In this document: positions 35,181-42,883 of the stretch, in pieces
Position numbering within the stretch: the first letter of the stretch is position 1
Layout: each line of letters begins with the position of its first letter
NCBI RefSeq assembly: GCF_017939615.1
Contig: NZ_JAGKSR010000002.1
Span: 206,607 to 270,606 of the forward strand
Reading direction: 5' to 3'
DNA length: 64,000 bases
From: Microbacterium sp. BLY
GTDB taxonomy: Bacteria; Actinomycetota; Actinomycetes; Actinomycetales; Microbacteriaceae
The notes under the pieces: model-generated
The model's input: only the letters and a program-made list of their open reading frames with translations
What the model was told of the DNA's origin: nothing
Database searches by the model: none
Made by a program: the position numbers and the translations under genes

Positions 35181-35852
35181 ATGCGGATACTGATCGTCGA
35201 GGACGACGAGCGGGTGGCGGGGGCACTGCAGGCCTTCCTCGCGCGCTCGGGCTATGCCACGGTGCACGCCGCCGACGGAGCCGCGGCGATGGAGCACCTC
35301 GACGCCGACACCGAGGTGGTGCTGCTCGATCTCGGGCTGCCCGACGTCGACGGCATCGATCTGTGCCGGCGCATCCGGGGGCGCTCCGACGTCCCGATCG
35401 TCATCGTGACCGCGCGCAACCAGGTCGCGGAACGGATCAAGGGGCTGCGCGCCGGCGCGGATGACTTCGTCGTGAAGCCATACGACGTGCACGAGCTGCT
35501 GGCGCGGATCGAGGCCGTCACCCGTCGGTCGCGACCCCTGCGCAGCGAGCCGGAGACCCGGGTGCTGCTCCACGACGGCGCAGTGCAGATCGACCTCGTG
35601 GCCAGAGAGGTGCAGATCGGCGGCGTGCCGCTCGGGCTCACCCGCAAGGAGTTCGACATCGTGGGGGTCCTCGCCCGGTACCCGGGAGTGGCGGTGCCCA
35701 AGGAGCGGCTCATCCGCGAGGTCTGGAACACGGACTGGCGGGGCTTCGGTCACTCGCTCGAGGTGCACGTCGCGGCGATCCGCAAGAAGAGCGGGGACCG
35801 CGCGTTCATCGAGACCGTGCGGGGTGTCGGCTATCGGCTCGCGGGGTCCTGA
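35181..35852 (+). CDS. OmpR-family response regulator
   Basis: 223 residues: receiver domain with phosphoacceptor Asp50, acidic pocket at Asp8-Asp9 and Lys99, then a winged-helix DNA-binding domain (about 130-223) ending RGVGYRLAGS. Partner of the histidine kinase 3 bp downstream. The ATG at 35181 is the start of the receiver domain; the open frame upstream lies within the methyltransferase gene. Confidence 0.93.
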   Translation: MRILIVEDDERVAGALQAFLARSGYATVHAADGAAAMEHLDADTEVVLLDLGLPDVDGIDLCRRIRGRSDVPIVIVTARNQVAERIKGLRAGADDFVVKPYDVHELLARIEAVTRRSRPLRSEPETRVLLHDGAVQIDLVAREVQIGGVPLGLTRKEFDIVGVLARYPGVAVPKERLIREVWNTDWRGFGHSLEVHVAAIRKKSGDRAFIETVRGVGYRLAGS

Positions 35853-35855
35853 CGC

Positions 35856-37229
35856 GTGCGCCGCCGTCTGATCGTCGTCTTCCTCGTTCCGCTGGTCCTC
35901 GTGCTCGTCGCGCTCGGCGGCGTGGCCGGATGGAGCGCGGCCCGCAGTGTGCAGCAGTCCTTCTACGCGGATCAGCTGGGAGACCTCGGATACTTCGCCA
36001 CCAGCGCCCGGCAGGCGCTGCGGTCGGGGAGCCCGGCGGTCATGGATGCCGAAGTGCGTCGGTTCCAGGAGGTGTACGGGATCGAGGTGACCGTGTTCGA
36101 CCTCACCGGCAGCCCGTGGGCGGCGGGCGACCACGGTGACACGGTGCTGTCGGAGGAGGACGCGCAGCGGGTGCGGCTGGCGTTGTCGGGGCGGCGGGCC
36201 GAGCAGCCGACGGCGTCGCCGTGGGTGGTGTCCGATGCGGCGCTCGTCGAGCCGGTGTTCGATGACGGCGACGTGATCGGCGCGGTGCTCGTGGCGGGTG
36301 GGACGGAGATCCCTCAGGGCGTCATCGTGCGGCAGACGCTCGTGCTGGGCGCGATCGTCCTGCTGCTGAGCGGTCTCGGGGTGCTCCTGGTCGCCGGCCT
36401 CGCGCGCTGGGTCCTCTCGCCGGTGCGCCGGCTGGACGAGGCGATGGCCGCGATCGAGCGCGGCGAGATGGACGCCCGTGTGGCCGAGGGGACGGGGCCG
36501 CCGGAGCTCCGGCGGATGACGAGGGTATTCAACGGCATGGCCGACGAGATCGAGCGGGTCATGACCCGGCAGCAGGAGTTCGCGCTGAACGCCTCGCACG
36601 AACTGCGCAATCCTCTCAACGCCCTCCTGCTCCGGGTCGAGCATCTGGCGACGGGACTGGGCAGGGACTGGGCGCACGACGTCGAGGAGACTCGGGAGGA
36701 GGGCCGGCGGATGACGCGGATCCTGGAGACTCTGCTCGGGCTGGCCCGCGGCGGTCGTACCGACTCCACGATGTCGGCGGTCGATCTCGGGGCCGTCGCC
36801 GCCCGGCGCGTCGAAGCCTGGCAGGAGGTGGCGGCGCAGCGGGCGATCGTGCTGACGCGCACGGGCGACCCCTCGGTGATGACCGTGACGGATCGGACGA
36901 TCGTCGAGAGCGCCCTGGATGCGGCGATCGACAACGCCGTGAAGTACTCGCCGGAGGGCTCGACCATCGAGGTGGGGGCGCAGCGTGCGGACGACGAATG
37001 TCGGCTGACCGTGCGCGACCACGGCCCCGGCCTGACGCAGGAGCAGACCTCCGCGGCCGCCGATCGCTTCTGGCGCAGCCCGGACAGCGGCGACATGCCG
37101 GGCACGGGGCTCGGCCTCGCGATCGCGACCGACCTCCTCGCGACGGTCGGGGGCGCGCTCCGCGTGAGCGGCGCGGACGGCGGGGGCCTCCTCGTGACGC
37201 TCGTCCTGCCGACGGAGGCGGCGTCGTGA
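35856..37229 (+). CDS. Sensor histidine kinase
   Basis: 457 residues. Membrane segments at about 5-27 and 160-183 flank an extracellular sensor domain of about 130 residues. HAMP follows (LARWVLSPVRRLDEAM), then the DHp helix with His248 (NASHELRNPL), N box (DNAVKYS) and G boxes (DHGPGL, GTGLGLAI). The GTG start sits just after the regulator stop. The kinase gene overlaps the TAXI protein gene by 4 bp, suggesting a three-component sensing unit. Confidence 0.93.
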   Translation: MRRRLIVVFLVPLVLVLVALGGVAGWSAARSVQQSFYADQLGDLGYFATSARQALRSGSPAVMDAEVRRFQEVYGIEVTVFDLTGSPWAAGDHGDTVLSEEDAQRVRLALSGRRAEQPTASPWVVSDAALVEPVFDDGDVIGAVLVAGGTEIPQGVIVRQTLVLGAIVLLLSGLGVLLVAGLARWVLSPVRRLDEAMAAIERGEMDARVAEGTGPPELRRMTRVFNGMADEIERVMTRQQEFALNASHELRNPLNALLLRVEHLATGLGRDWAHDVEETREEGRRMTRILETLLGLARGGRTDSTMSAVDLGAVAARRVEAWQEVAAQRAIVLTRTGDPSVMTVTDRTIVESALDAAIDNAVKYSPEGSTIEVGAQRADDECRLTVRDHGPGLTQEQTSAAADRFWRSPDSGDMPGTGLGLAIATDLLATVGGALRVSGADGGGLLVTLVLPTEAAS

Positions 37230-38188
37230 GTCGGGGAGGACGGCGTCTGCTCGCCGGACTGCTCGCGGTCGTGGCGGCGGCGGCGCTGAGCGCGTGCGGC
37301 CCGCGCTCCGAAGGGTGGCCGGAGTCGTCGTCCGTGATCGCCGCAGGCAGCCCGACCGGTGTCTACCACGACTACGGCAGCCGCCTCGCGACGGAGCTGT
37401 CGGAGCGCCTGGGTGTGGACGTCGTGGCTGAGGAGACGGCGGGGTCGGTCGACAACCTCCTGCGCGTGAGCTCGGGAGCGGCCCTGCTCGGATTCGCGCA
37501 GGGCGACGCCGCGGCCGATGCCGTCGCCGGGACGGGCGCGTTCTCCGCGCCGTTGGACATCGCGGCCGTGGCGCGCCTCTATGACGAGTACCTCCAGGTG
37601 GTGGTGCGGGAGGACTCCGCCCTCGACGACATCGCGGATCTCGCCGGCCGCCGGATCTCGCTCGGCGCGGAGAACTCCGGGGTGAACGTCATCGCGGGGC
37701 GTGTGCTCGACGCGGCGGGGGTCGCGGTCGAGGCGATCGACGATCCTCAGCTCGACCTCGGGGGATCGATCGCGGCGATGGAGCGGGGGGAGATCGACGG
37801 GTTCTTCTGGGTGGGCGGGCTGCCCACGCCCGGCATCGCCGGGCTCGCCGACTCCGTCGCGGTCCGGCTGCTTCCCGTGGACCAGGACTGGGTGAACGCG
37901 GTGAACGAGCGCTACTCGCATGCGTATCGCCCCGCCGACGTGCCCGCCGGAACCTACGGTCTCGACGCTGCGGTCGTGACCATGGCCGTTCCGAACTACC
38001 TGGTGACGGCCGGCGGCACCCCCGCCGGAGTCGTGCACGATGTCGTCGCGGGTCTCTTCGAGGCGCGAACGACCATCGCGGCGGATGTTCCCGCGGCGGC
38101 GCTGCTGGACCGGCGGTCGGCGATCTTCACGGGCCCGGTGCCGCTGCATCCCGGCGCGGAGGACTACTACCGGGATCTGCGGCGCTGA
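37226..38188 (+). CDS. TAXI-family solute-binding lipoprotein, orphan
   Basis: 320 residues with a lipoprotein signal (lipobox LSAC, Cys24) and a periplasmic-binding fold of the TRAP-associated extracytoplasmic immunogenic type: AGSPTGVYHDYGSRLA, VDNLLRVSSGAALLGFAQ, GAENSGVNV, GEIDGFFWVGGLP. No TRAP membrane subunits lie nearby. It is co-translated with the kinase (GTGA overlap), so it probably acts as a ligand sensor for the kinase rather than as a transporter part. Confidence 0.88.
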   Translation: MSRGGRRLLAGLLAVVAAAALSACGPRSEGWPESSSVIAAGSPTGVYHDYGSRLATELSERLGVDVVAEETAGSVDNLLRVSSGAALLGFAQGDAAADAVAGTGAFSAPLDIAAVARLYDEYLQVVVREDSALDDIADLAGRRISLGAENSGVNVIAGRVLDAAGVAVEAIDDPQLDLGGSIAAMERGEIDGFFWVGGLPTPGIAGLADSVAVRLLPVDQDWVNAVNERYSHAYRPADVPAGTYGLDAAVVTMAVPNYLVTAGGTPAGVVHDVVAGLFEARTTIAADVPAAALLDRRSAIFTGPVPLHPGAEDYYRDLRR

Positions 38189-38200
38189 CCGCCGGGTTCC

Positions 38201-38219
38201 CCTCAAGAAATCCTCAAGA
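38201..38219. promoter_or_regulatory. CCTCAAGA direct repeat (possible OmpR-type operator)
   Basis: CCTCAAGA occurs at 38201 and 38212, an 11-bp period typical of tandem OmpR-family regulator sites. It lies just after the two-component/TAXI operon and upstream of gluA. Farther on, hairpins at 38285-38313 and 38323-38342 may terminate the upstream operon. Confidence 0.4.
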
Positions 38220-38450
38220 TCCCTGACAGCCGTCCCCGTGCTCTGCCAGGGTGAGGTCGATCGCACACGATCGGACACCTGCTGCCTGCTGTCGCTGGGA
38301 GCGTGGCAGCAGGGCGATCCCGCGGCCCGAGGGGGCGGGCCGTGGGGTGCCCTTGCGAAGACGCATTGGCGCCGCGATCAGGTGATTACGAACGTGTAAA
38401 CCTCACCGTGGTGCCTGGAACCGCGCGCATCGCGTGGCTAGTTTGGAGAA

Positions 38451-39200
38451 ATGATGACCTCTGAAACCCCGCTCGTCGTCGTCGAGAACGTCCAGAAGCA
38501 CTACGGCGAGTTCCAGGCGCTCAGCGACATCGACCTCACCGTCAACGCGGGGGAGGTCGTCGTCGTGATCGGCCCCTCCGGTTCGGGCAAGTCGACGCTC
38601 TGCCGCACGATCAACCGCCTGGAGACCATCACCAGCGGCTCGATCCGCATCGACGGCAAGGAGCTACCCGCGGAGGGCAAGGCTCTCGCGCACCTGCGGG
38701 CCGACGTCGGCATGGTCTTCCAGTCGTTCAACCTCTTCGCGCACCTCACGATCCTCGAGAACGTGACGCTCGGCCCGATCAAGGTCCGTGGCCTGAAGAA
38801 GTCCGACGCCGAGGCGGAGGCGATGATGCTCCTCAAGCGCGTCGGCGTCGCCCAGCAGGCGAACAAGCTCCCCGCGCAGCTCTCCGGTGGCCAGCAGCAG
38901 CGCGTCGCGATCGCGCGGGCCCTCGCCATGCAACCCAAGGTCATGCTCTTCGACGAGCCCACGAGTGCGCTCGACCCGGAGATGATCAACGAGGTCCTCG
39001 ATGTCATGGTCGAGCTCGCCCATGAGGGCATGACGATGATCGTCGTCACTCACGAGATGGGCTTCGCGCGCAAGGCGGCCGACCGGGTCGTCTTCATGGC
39101 GGACGGCCGCATCGTCGAGGAGGCCACGCCCGAGGAGTTCTTCACGAACCCGAAGAGCGACCGCGCGAAGGACTTCCTCTCGAAGCTCCTCACGCACTGA
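38451..39200 (+). CDS. gluA: Glutamate/polar amino acid ABC importer, ATP-binding protein
   Basis: 249 residues. Walker [10 protein letters not shown] (41-49), signature LSGGQQQR, Walker [16 protein letters not shown], switch His in VVTHEMGF. It energises the GluBCD-type importer encoded downstream. GGAGAA precedes two adjacent ATG codons. The gene symbol follows corynebacterial gluABCD; the substrate is inferred. Confidence 0.92.
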   Translation: MMTSETPLVVVENVQKHYGEFQALSDIDLTVNAGEVVVVIGPSGSGKSTLCRTINRLETITSGSIRIDGKELPAEGKALAHLRADVGMVFQSFNLFAHLTILENVTLGPIKVRGLKKSDAEAEAMMLLKRVGVAQQANKLPAQLSGGQQQRVAIARALAMQPKVMLFDEPTSALDPEMINEVLDVMVELAHEGMTMIVVTHEMGFARKAADRVVFMADGRIVEEATPEEFFTNPKSDRAKDFLSKLLTH

Positions 39201-39248
39201 CTTCCCCCAGACCCCGCACCCACAGCACAGCACATGAAGGAGACGCAC

Positions 39249-40157
39249 ATGCGACGTACACGGACACTGGCCGGATTCGGGATCGCCACGGTGGCGCTGC
39301 TCGCGCTCACGGCCTGCAACAGCGGCACGCCGTCGAACCCCGGAGGTGGGGGTGACGGCGATGGGGGCGAAGACAGCACTTGGTTCGAGGTGGCCTCGGA
39401 CGTGCAGCTCGAAGGCAGCCCGACGTTCGATGCCATCGAGGAGCGCGGCAAGGTCGTCGTCGGTGTCAAGGAGGACCAGCCCGGCCTCGGCTACCTCGAC
39501 GTGACCACGAACGAGCGCACCGGCTTCGACGTCGACATCGCGCGCTGGATCGCGGCCTCCCTCGGCTATGACGAGGACAAGATCGAGTTCAAGCCGATCG
39601 CCTCCGCGAACCGCGAGCAGGCGATCGTGAACGGCGACATCGACTACTACGTCGGCACCTATTCGATCAACGACAAGCGCAAGGAGCAGATCGACTTCGC
39701 CGGGCCGTACTTCATCACGGGGCAGGGCCTCCTCGTCGCCGCCGATGCGGAGGACGCGGATGCGCTCGAGGACTTCAACGGCAAGACCGTCTGCTCGGCG
39801 ACCGGTTCCACCCCGATCCAGAACATCAAGGCGAACTTCCCCGACATCAAGACGCAGGAATACGACCTGTACTCCGCGTGCGTGCAGGACCTGATCGACG
39901 GCAAAGTCGACGCCGTCACCACTGACCAGGCCATCCTGATCGGTTACGCGGCGCAGTACCCGGACGACGTGAAGGTCACCGGCGGTCTCTTCACGGAGGA
40001 GCGCTACGGAGTCGGCCTGGCCAAGGGCGATGACGTCTTCCGCGCGCACATCAACGAGCTCTTCACCGACGGTGGCGACATCTGGCAGGCGATCTTCGAC
40101 AAGAACCTCGGCTCCAGCGGCATCGAGGTCGAGCAGCCCGAGGTCGACGCGTACTGA
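39249..40157 (+). CDS. gluB: Glutamate-type ABC importer, substrate-binding lipoprotein
   Basis: 302 residues with a lipobox LTAC (Cys23), a Gly-rich linker, then an SBP_bac_3 domain: GKVVVGVKEDQPGLGYLD, GFDVDIARWIAASLGY, YYVGTYSINDKRKEQIDFAGPY. The ATG at 39249 follows AAGGAGA. An intergenic hairpin immediately after the stop probably raises its message level over the permeases. Confidence 0.92.
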   Translation: MRRTRTLAGFGIATVALLALTACNSGTPSNPGGGGDGDGGEDSTWFEVASDVQLEGSPTFDAIEERGKVVVGVKEDQPGLGYLDVTTNERTGFDVDIARWIAASLGYDEDKIEFKPIASANREQAIVNGDIDYYVGTYSINDKRKEQIDFAGPYFITGQGLLVAADAEDADALEDFNGKTVCSATGSTPIQNIKANFPDIKTQEYDLYSACVQDLIDGKVDAVTTDQAILIGYAAQYPDDVKVTGGLFTEERYGVGLAKGDDVFRAHINELFTDGGDIWQAIFDKNLGSSGIEVEQPEVDAY

Positions 40158-40163
40158 TCCGAT

Positions 40164-40191
40164 GGGGCGGCCCTCCTCCAAGGGCCGCCCC
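40164..40191 (+). terminator. Intercistronic hairpin gluB / gluC
   Basis: Perfect 11-bp stem GGGGCGGCCCT/AGGGCCGCCCC with a 6-nt loop, 7 bp after gluB. In binding-protein operons such a structure usually protects the upstream message or partly terminates transcription. Confidence 0.8.
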
Positions 40192-40220
40192 ACAGCTTGA
40201 ACCGAGAAGGGGAGGGTGGC

Positions 40221-40877
40221 GTGGACGTCATCTTCGGGAACCTCGACCTGTGGGGCGAGGCGATCAGCAACACGCTGCTCGTCTTCTTCGCGGGCGGCAT
40301 CATCGCCCTGGTCCTGGGAATCATCGTCGGCGCGATGCGCGTCTCGCCCGTGCCGATCGCGCGTGGCGTCGGCACGGTGTACGTCAACATCGTGCGCAAC
40401 ACGCCACTGACACTGGTCTTCTTCTTCTTCGTGTTCGGGTACCCCCAGCTCGGTCTGCCCGAGCTGTCGAACACCGTGCTGGGCATTCTCGCGATCGGCA
40501 TCTACACGGCCACCTATGTGGCCGAGGTGCTGCGCGCCGGTATCAACACCGTCCCCGTCGGGCAGGCGGAGGCCGCACGGGCCATCGGCCTCCCGTTCGG
40601 GCAGGTGATGACGCTCGTCATCCTGCCGCAGGCCTTCCGCTCGGTCGTCCCGCCCATGATGAGTGTCTTCATCGCGTTGCTGAAGAACACCACGGTGGCC
40701 GCCGGCTTCTCGATCGCGGAGCTCGCGGCCCTGCGCTCGACGGTCAACGACTCGGCCGATCGCCCGGGCAACCCGATGGAGGTCCTGCTCTGGGTCGCGG
40801 TGGTCTTCGTCGCCCTTGTCATGCTGATGAGCTGGGGTCAGCGGTATCTCGAGAACCGATGGAGGATCGCCCGATGA
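40221..40877 (+). CDS. gluC: Glutamate-type ABC importer permease 1
   Basis: 218 residues with about five membrane segments. The His/Glu/Gln permease pattern includes RNTPLTLVFFFF and the EAA loop EAARAIGLPFGQVMTLVILPQAFR, which contacts the ATPase. The GTG start at 40221 follows GGGGAGGG. Overlaps gluD by 4 bp. Confidence 0.92.
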   Translation: MDVIFGNLDLWGEAISNTLLVFFAGGIIALVLGIIVGAMRVSPVPIARGVGTVYVNIVRNTPLTLVFFFFVFGYPQLGLPELSNTVLGILAIGIYTATYVAEVLRAGINTVPVGQAEAARAIGLPFGQVMTLVILPQAFRSVVPPMMSVFIALLKNTTVAAGFSIAELAALRSTVNDSADRPGNPMEVLLWVAVVFVALVMLMSWGQRYLENRWRIAR

Positions 40878-41797
40878 GCTCCGTACTGTACGACGTCCCG
40901 GGCCCTCGTGCCATCGCGCGCAACCGGATCATCGCTGTCGTGACCATCCTCGTGGTGCTGGCAGCCTTCGGCTTCGTGATCTATCGGATGATCGAAACGG
41001 GGCAGTTCTCCCCGCAGAAGTGGTACGTCTTCACCTTCACCAACGTCTGGGCAGGCATCGCGCGTGCTCTCGTGAACACCCTGGCGGCCTTCGCGCTGGC
41101 CGCGGTCCTCAGCCTCATCCTCGGTTTCGTCCTCGCGATCGGGCGGTTGTCTGACCACGCGTGGGTCCGCGTCCCCGTCACGATCATCACGGAGCTGTTC
41201 CGCGCCGTGCCGGTCCTCGTCTTCATGATGCTGCTCTACTACGGGCTCCCCGTGGTGGGTGTGAAGATGGACCCTTACTGGGCGGTCGTCCTCGCCCTCA
41301 TGGCGTATAACGGCTCCGTGCTCGCCGAGGTGCTCCGTGCCGGCGTCGAGTCGCTGCCGCGCGGGCAGAAGGAAGCGGGCTACGCGATCGGACTGCGCAA
41401 GAGCGGCGTGATGCGCCTCATCCTGCTGCCGCAGGCCATTCGCGCGATGCTCCCTGTGATCGTCGCCCAGCTCGTGGTCACGATGAAGGACACCGCCCTC
41501 GGCTTCATCATCACGTACCCCGAGTTGCTCTACTTCGCGAAGCAGCTGACCTCGCAGCAGGGGCGCCCGATCCTGCAGTCCGCCTTCGTCATCGGCGGCA
41601 TCTACATCATCATGTGCCTCATCCTTTCCGGCATCGCACGTTGGGTGGAGGTGCGCACGCGCCGCTCGGCGAAGGTTCTTGCTGGCGGCACCGTCGATCC
41701 TGAGCTCGATCCTCGACTTCACGAGGGCGGTACCGACACGCAGCTGCTCACGCTTCAGAAGGGTGACAGCCGGTCGCGACGCTCCAAGCGCGAGTGA
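40874..41797 (+). CDS. gluD: Glutamate-type ABC importer permease 2
   Basis: 307 residues. An extra N-terminal membrane segment (about 20-42) is followed by the permease domain with FRAVPVLVFMMLLYYGLP and the EAA loop EAGYAIGLRKSGVMRLILLPQ, then a hydrophilic C-terminal tail of about 45 residues (SRSRRSKRE at the end). Pairs with GluC in the membrane. Confidence 0.92.
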   Translation: MSSVLYDVPGPRAIARNRIIAVVTILVVLAAFGFVIYRMIETGQFSPQKWYVFTFTNVWAGIARALVNTLAAFALAAVLSLILGFVLAIGRLSDHAWVRVPVTIITELFRAVPVLVFMMLLYYGLPVVGVKMDPYWAVVLALMAYNGSVLAEVLRAGVESLPRGQKEAGYAIGLRKSGVMRLILLPQAIRAMLPVIVAQLVVTMKDTALGFIITYPELLYFAKQLTSQQGRPILQSAFVIGGIYIIMCLILSGIARWVEVRTRRSAKVLAGGTVDPELDPRLHEGGTDTQLLTLQKGDSRSRRSKRE

Positions 41798-41842
41798 GTA
41801 TCGGCGCGGGACGCCCGTCCCGCGCCGGTAGACTCGACTCCC

Positions 41843-42883
41843 GTGTCAGAGTCTCCGGAAATCACCCCCGAAGCGGTCGAAGCCGCTGTCGCCGACGCCC
41901 TTGCGGCGATCGATGCGGCCGCCGACACCGCCGCGCTGAAAGCCGCCCGTGCGGCGCACGTCGCGGAGGGATCGCCGCTCGCGGTCCTGAACGCCTCGAT
42001 GCGCCAGGTCGCCCCCGAGAACAAGGCCGCTTTCGGCAAGCTCGTCGGTCAGGGCCGCGGTCGTGTGAACCAGGCGCTCGCGGCGAAGGAGGCCGAGCTG
42101 GCCGCCGCCGAGGTCGCCGCGCGCCTGGAGGCTGAGCGCGTCGACATCACTGCCGTCCCGTGGCGGACGCGCGTGGGCGCCCGCCACCCGCTGGCCCTCC
42201 TGCAGGACCACGTCGAGGACATTTTCGTCGGCATGGGCTGGGAGATCGCGGAGGGGCCGGAGCTCGAGCACGAGTGGTTCAACTTCGACGCCCTGAACTT
42301 CGACGTCGATCACCCCGCCCGGCAGGAGCAGGACACCTTCTACGTCGACCCGACCTCGCGGCACCTCGTCATGCGCACGCACACGAGCCCGGTGCAGGTG
42401 CGGTCGATGCTGAACCGCGAGGTCCCCATCTATGTGCTGTGCCCCGGCCGCGTGTACCGCACCGACGAGTTCGACGCCACGCACCTCCCGGTCTTCACGC
42501 AGTTCGAGGGCCTGGTGGTCGACAAGGGCATCACGATGGCGCACCTCAAGGGGACGCTCGACCACTTCGCGAAGCAGCTCTTCGGCCCGGAGGCCAAGAC
42601 CCGTTTCCGCACGAACTACTTCCCCTTCACCGAGCCTTCCGCCGAGCTCGATCTGTGGCACCCGACCTTCAAGGGCGGCGCGCGCTGGATCGAGTGGGGC
42701 GGCTGCGGCATGGTCAACCCGAACGTGCTGCGCGCGGCCGGGATCGACCCGGAGGTGTACAGCGGCTTCGCGTTCGGCATGGGCATCGAGCGGGGCCTGA
42801 TGTTCCGCAGCGATGTGCAGGACATGCGCGACATGGCCGAGGGCGATGTCCGTTTCAGTGAGCAGTTCGGGATGGTGGTGTGA
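41843..42883 (+). CDS. pheS: Phenylalanyl-tRNA synthetase alpha subunit
   Basis: 346 residues: an N-terminal coiled-coil (about 1-100) that binds tRNA-Phe, then a class II catalytic core with [13 protein letters not shown]-like motif [12 protein letters not shown] and [22 protein letters not shown] ends 8 nt before the GTG at 41843 (leaderless). Overlaps the start of pheT. Confidence 0.97.
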   Translation: MSESPEITPEAVEAAVADALAAIDAAADTAALKAARAAHVAEGSPLAVLNASMRQVAPENKAAFGKLVGQGRGRVNQALAAKEAELAAAEVAARLEAERVDITAVPWRTRVGARHPLALLQDHVEDIFVGMGWEIAEGPELEHEWFNFDALNFDVDHPARQEQDTFYVDPTSRHLVMRTHTSPVQVRSMLNREVPIYVLCPGRVYRTDEFDATHLPVFTQFEGLVVDKGITMAHLKGTLDHFAKQLFGPEAKTRFRTNYFPFTEPSAELDLWHPTFKGGARWIEWGGCGMVNPNVLRAAGIDPEVYSGFAFGMGIERGLMFRSDVQDMRDMAEGDVRFSEQFGMVV

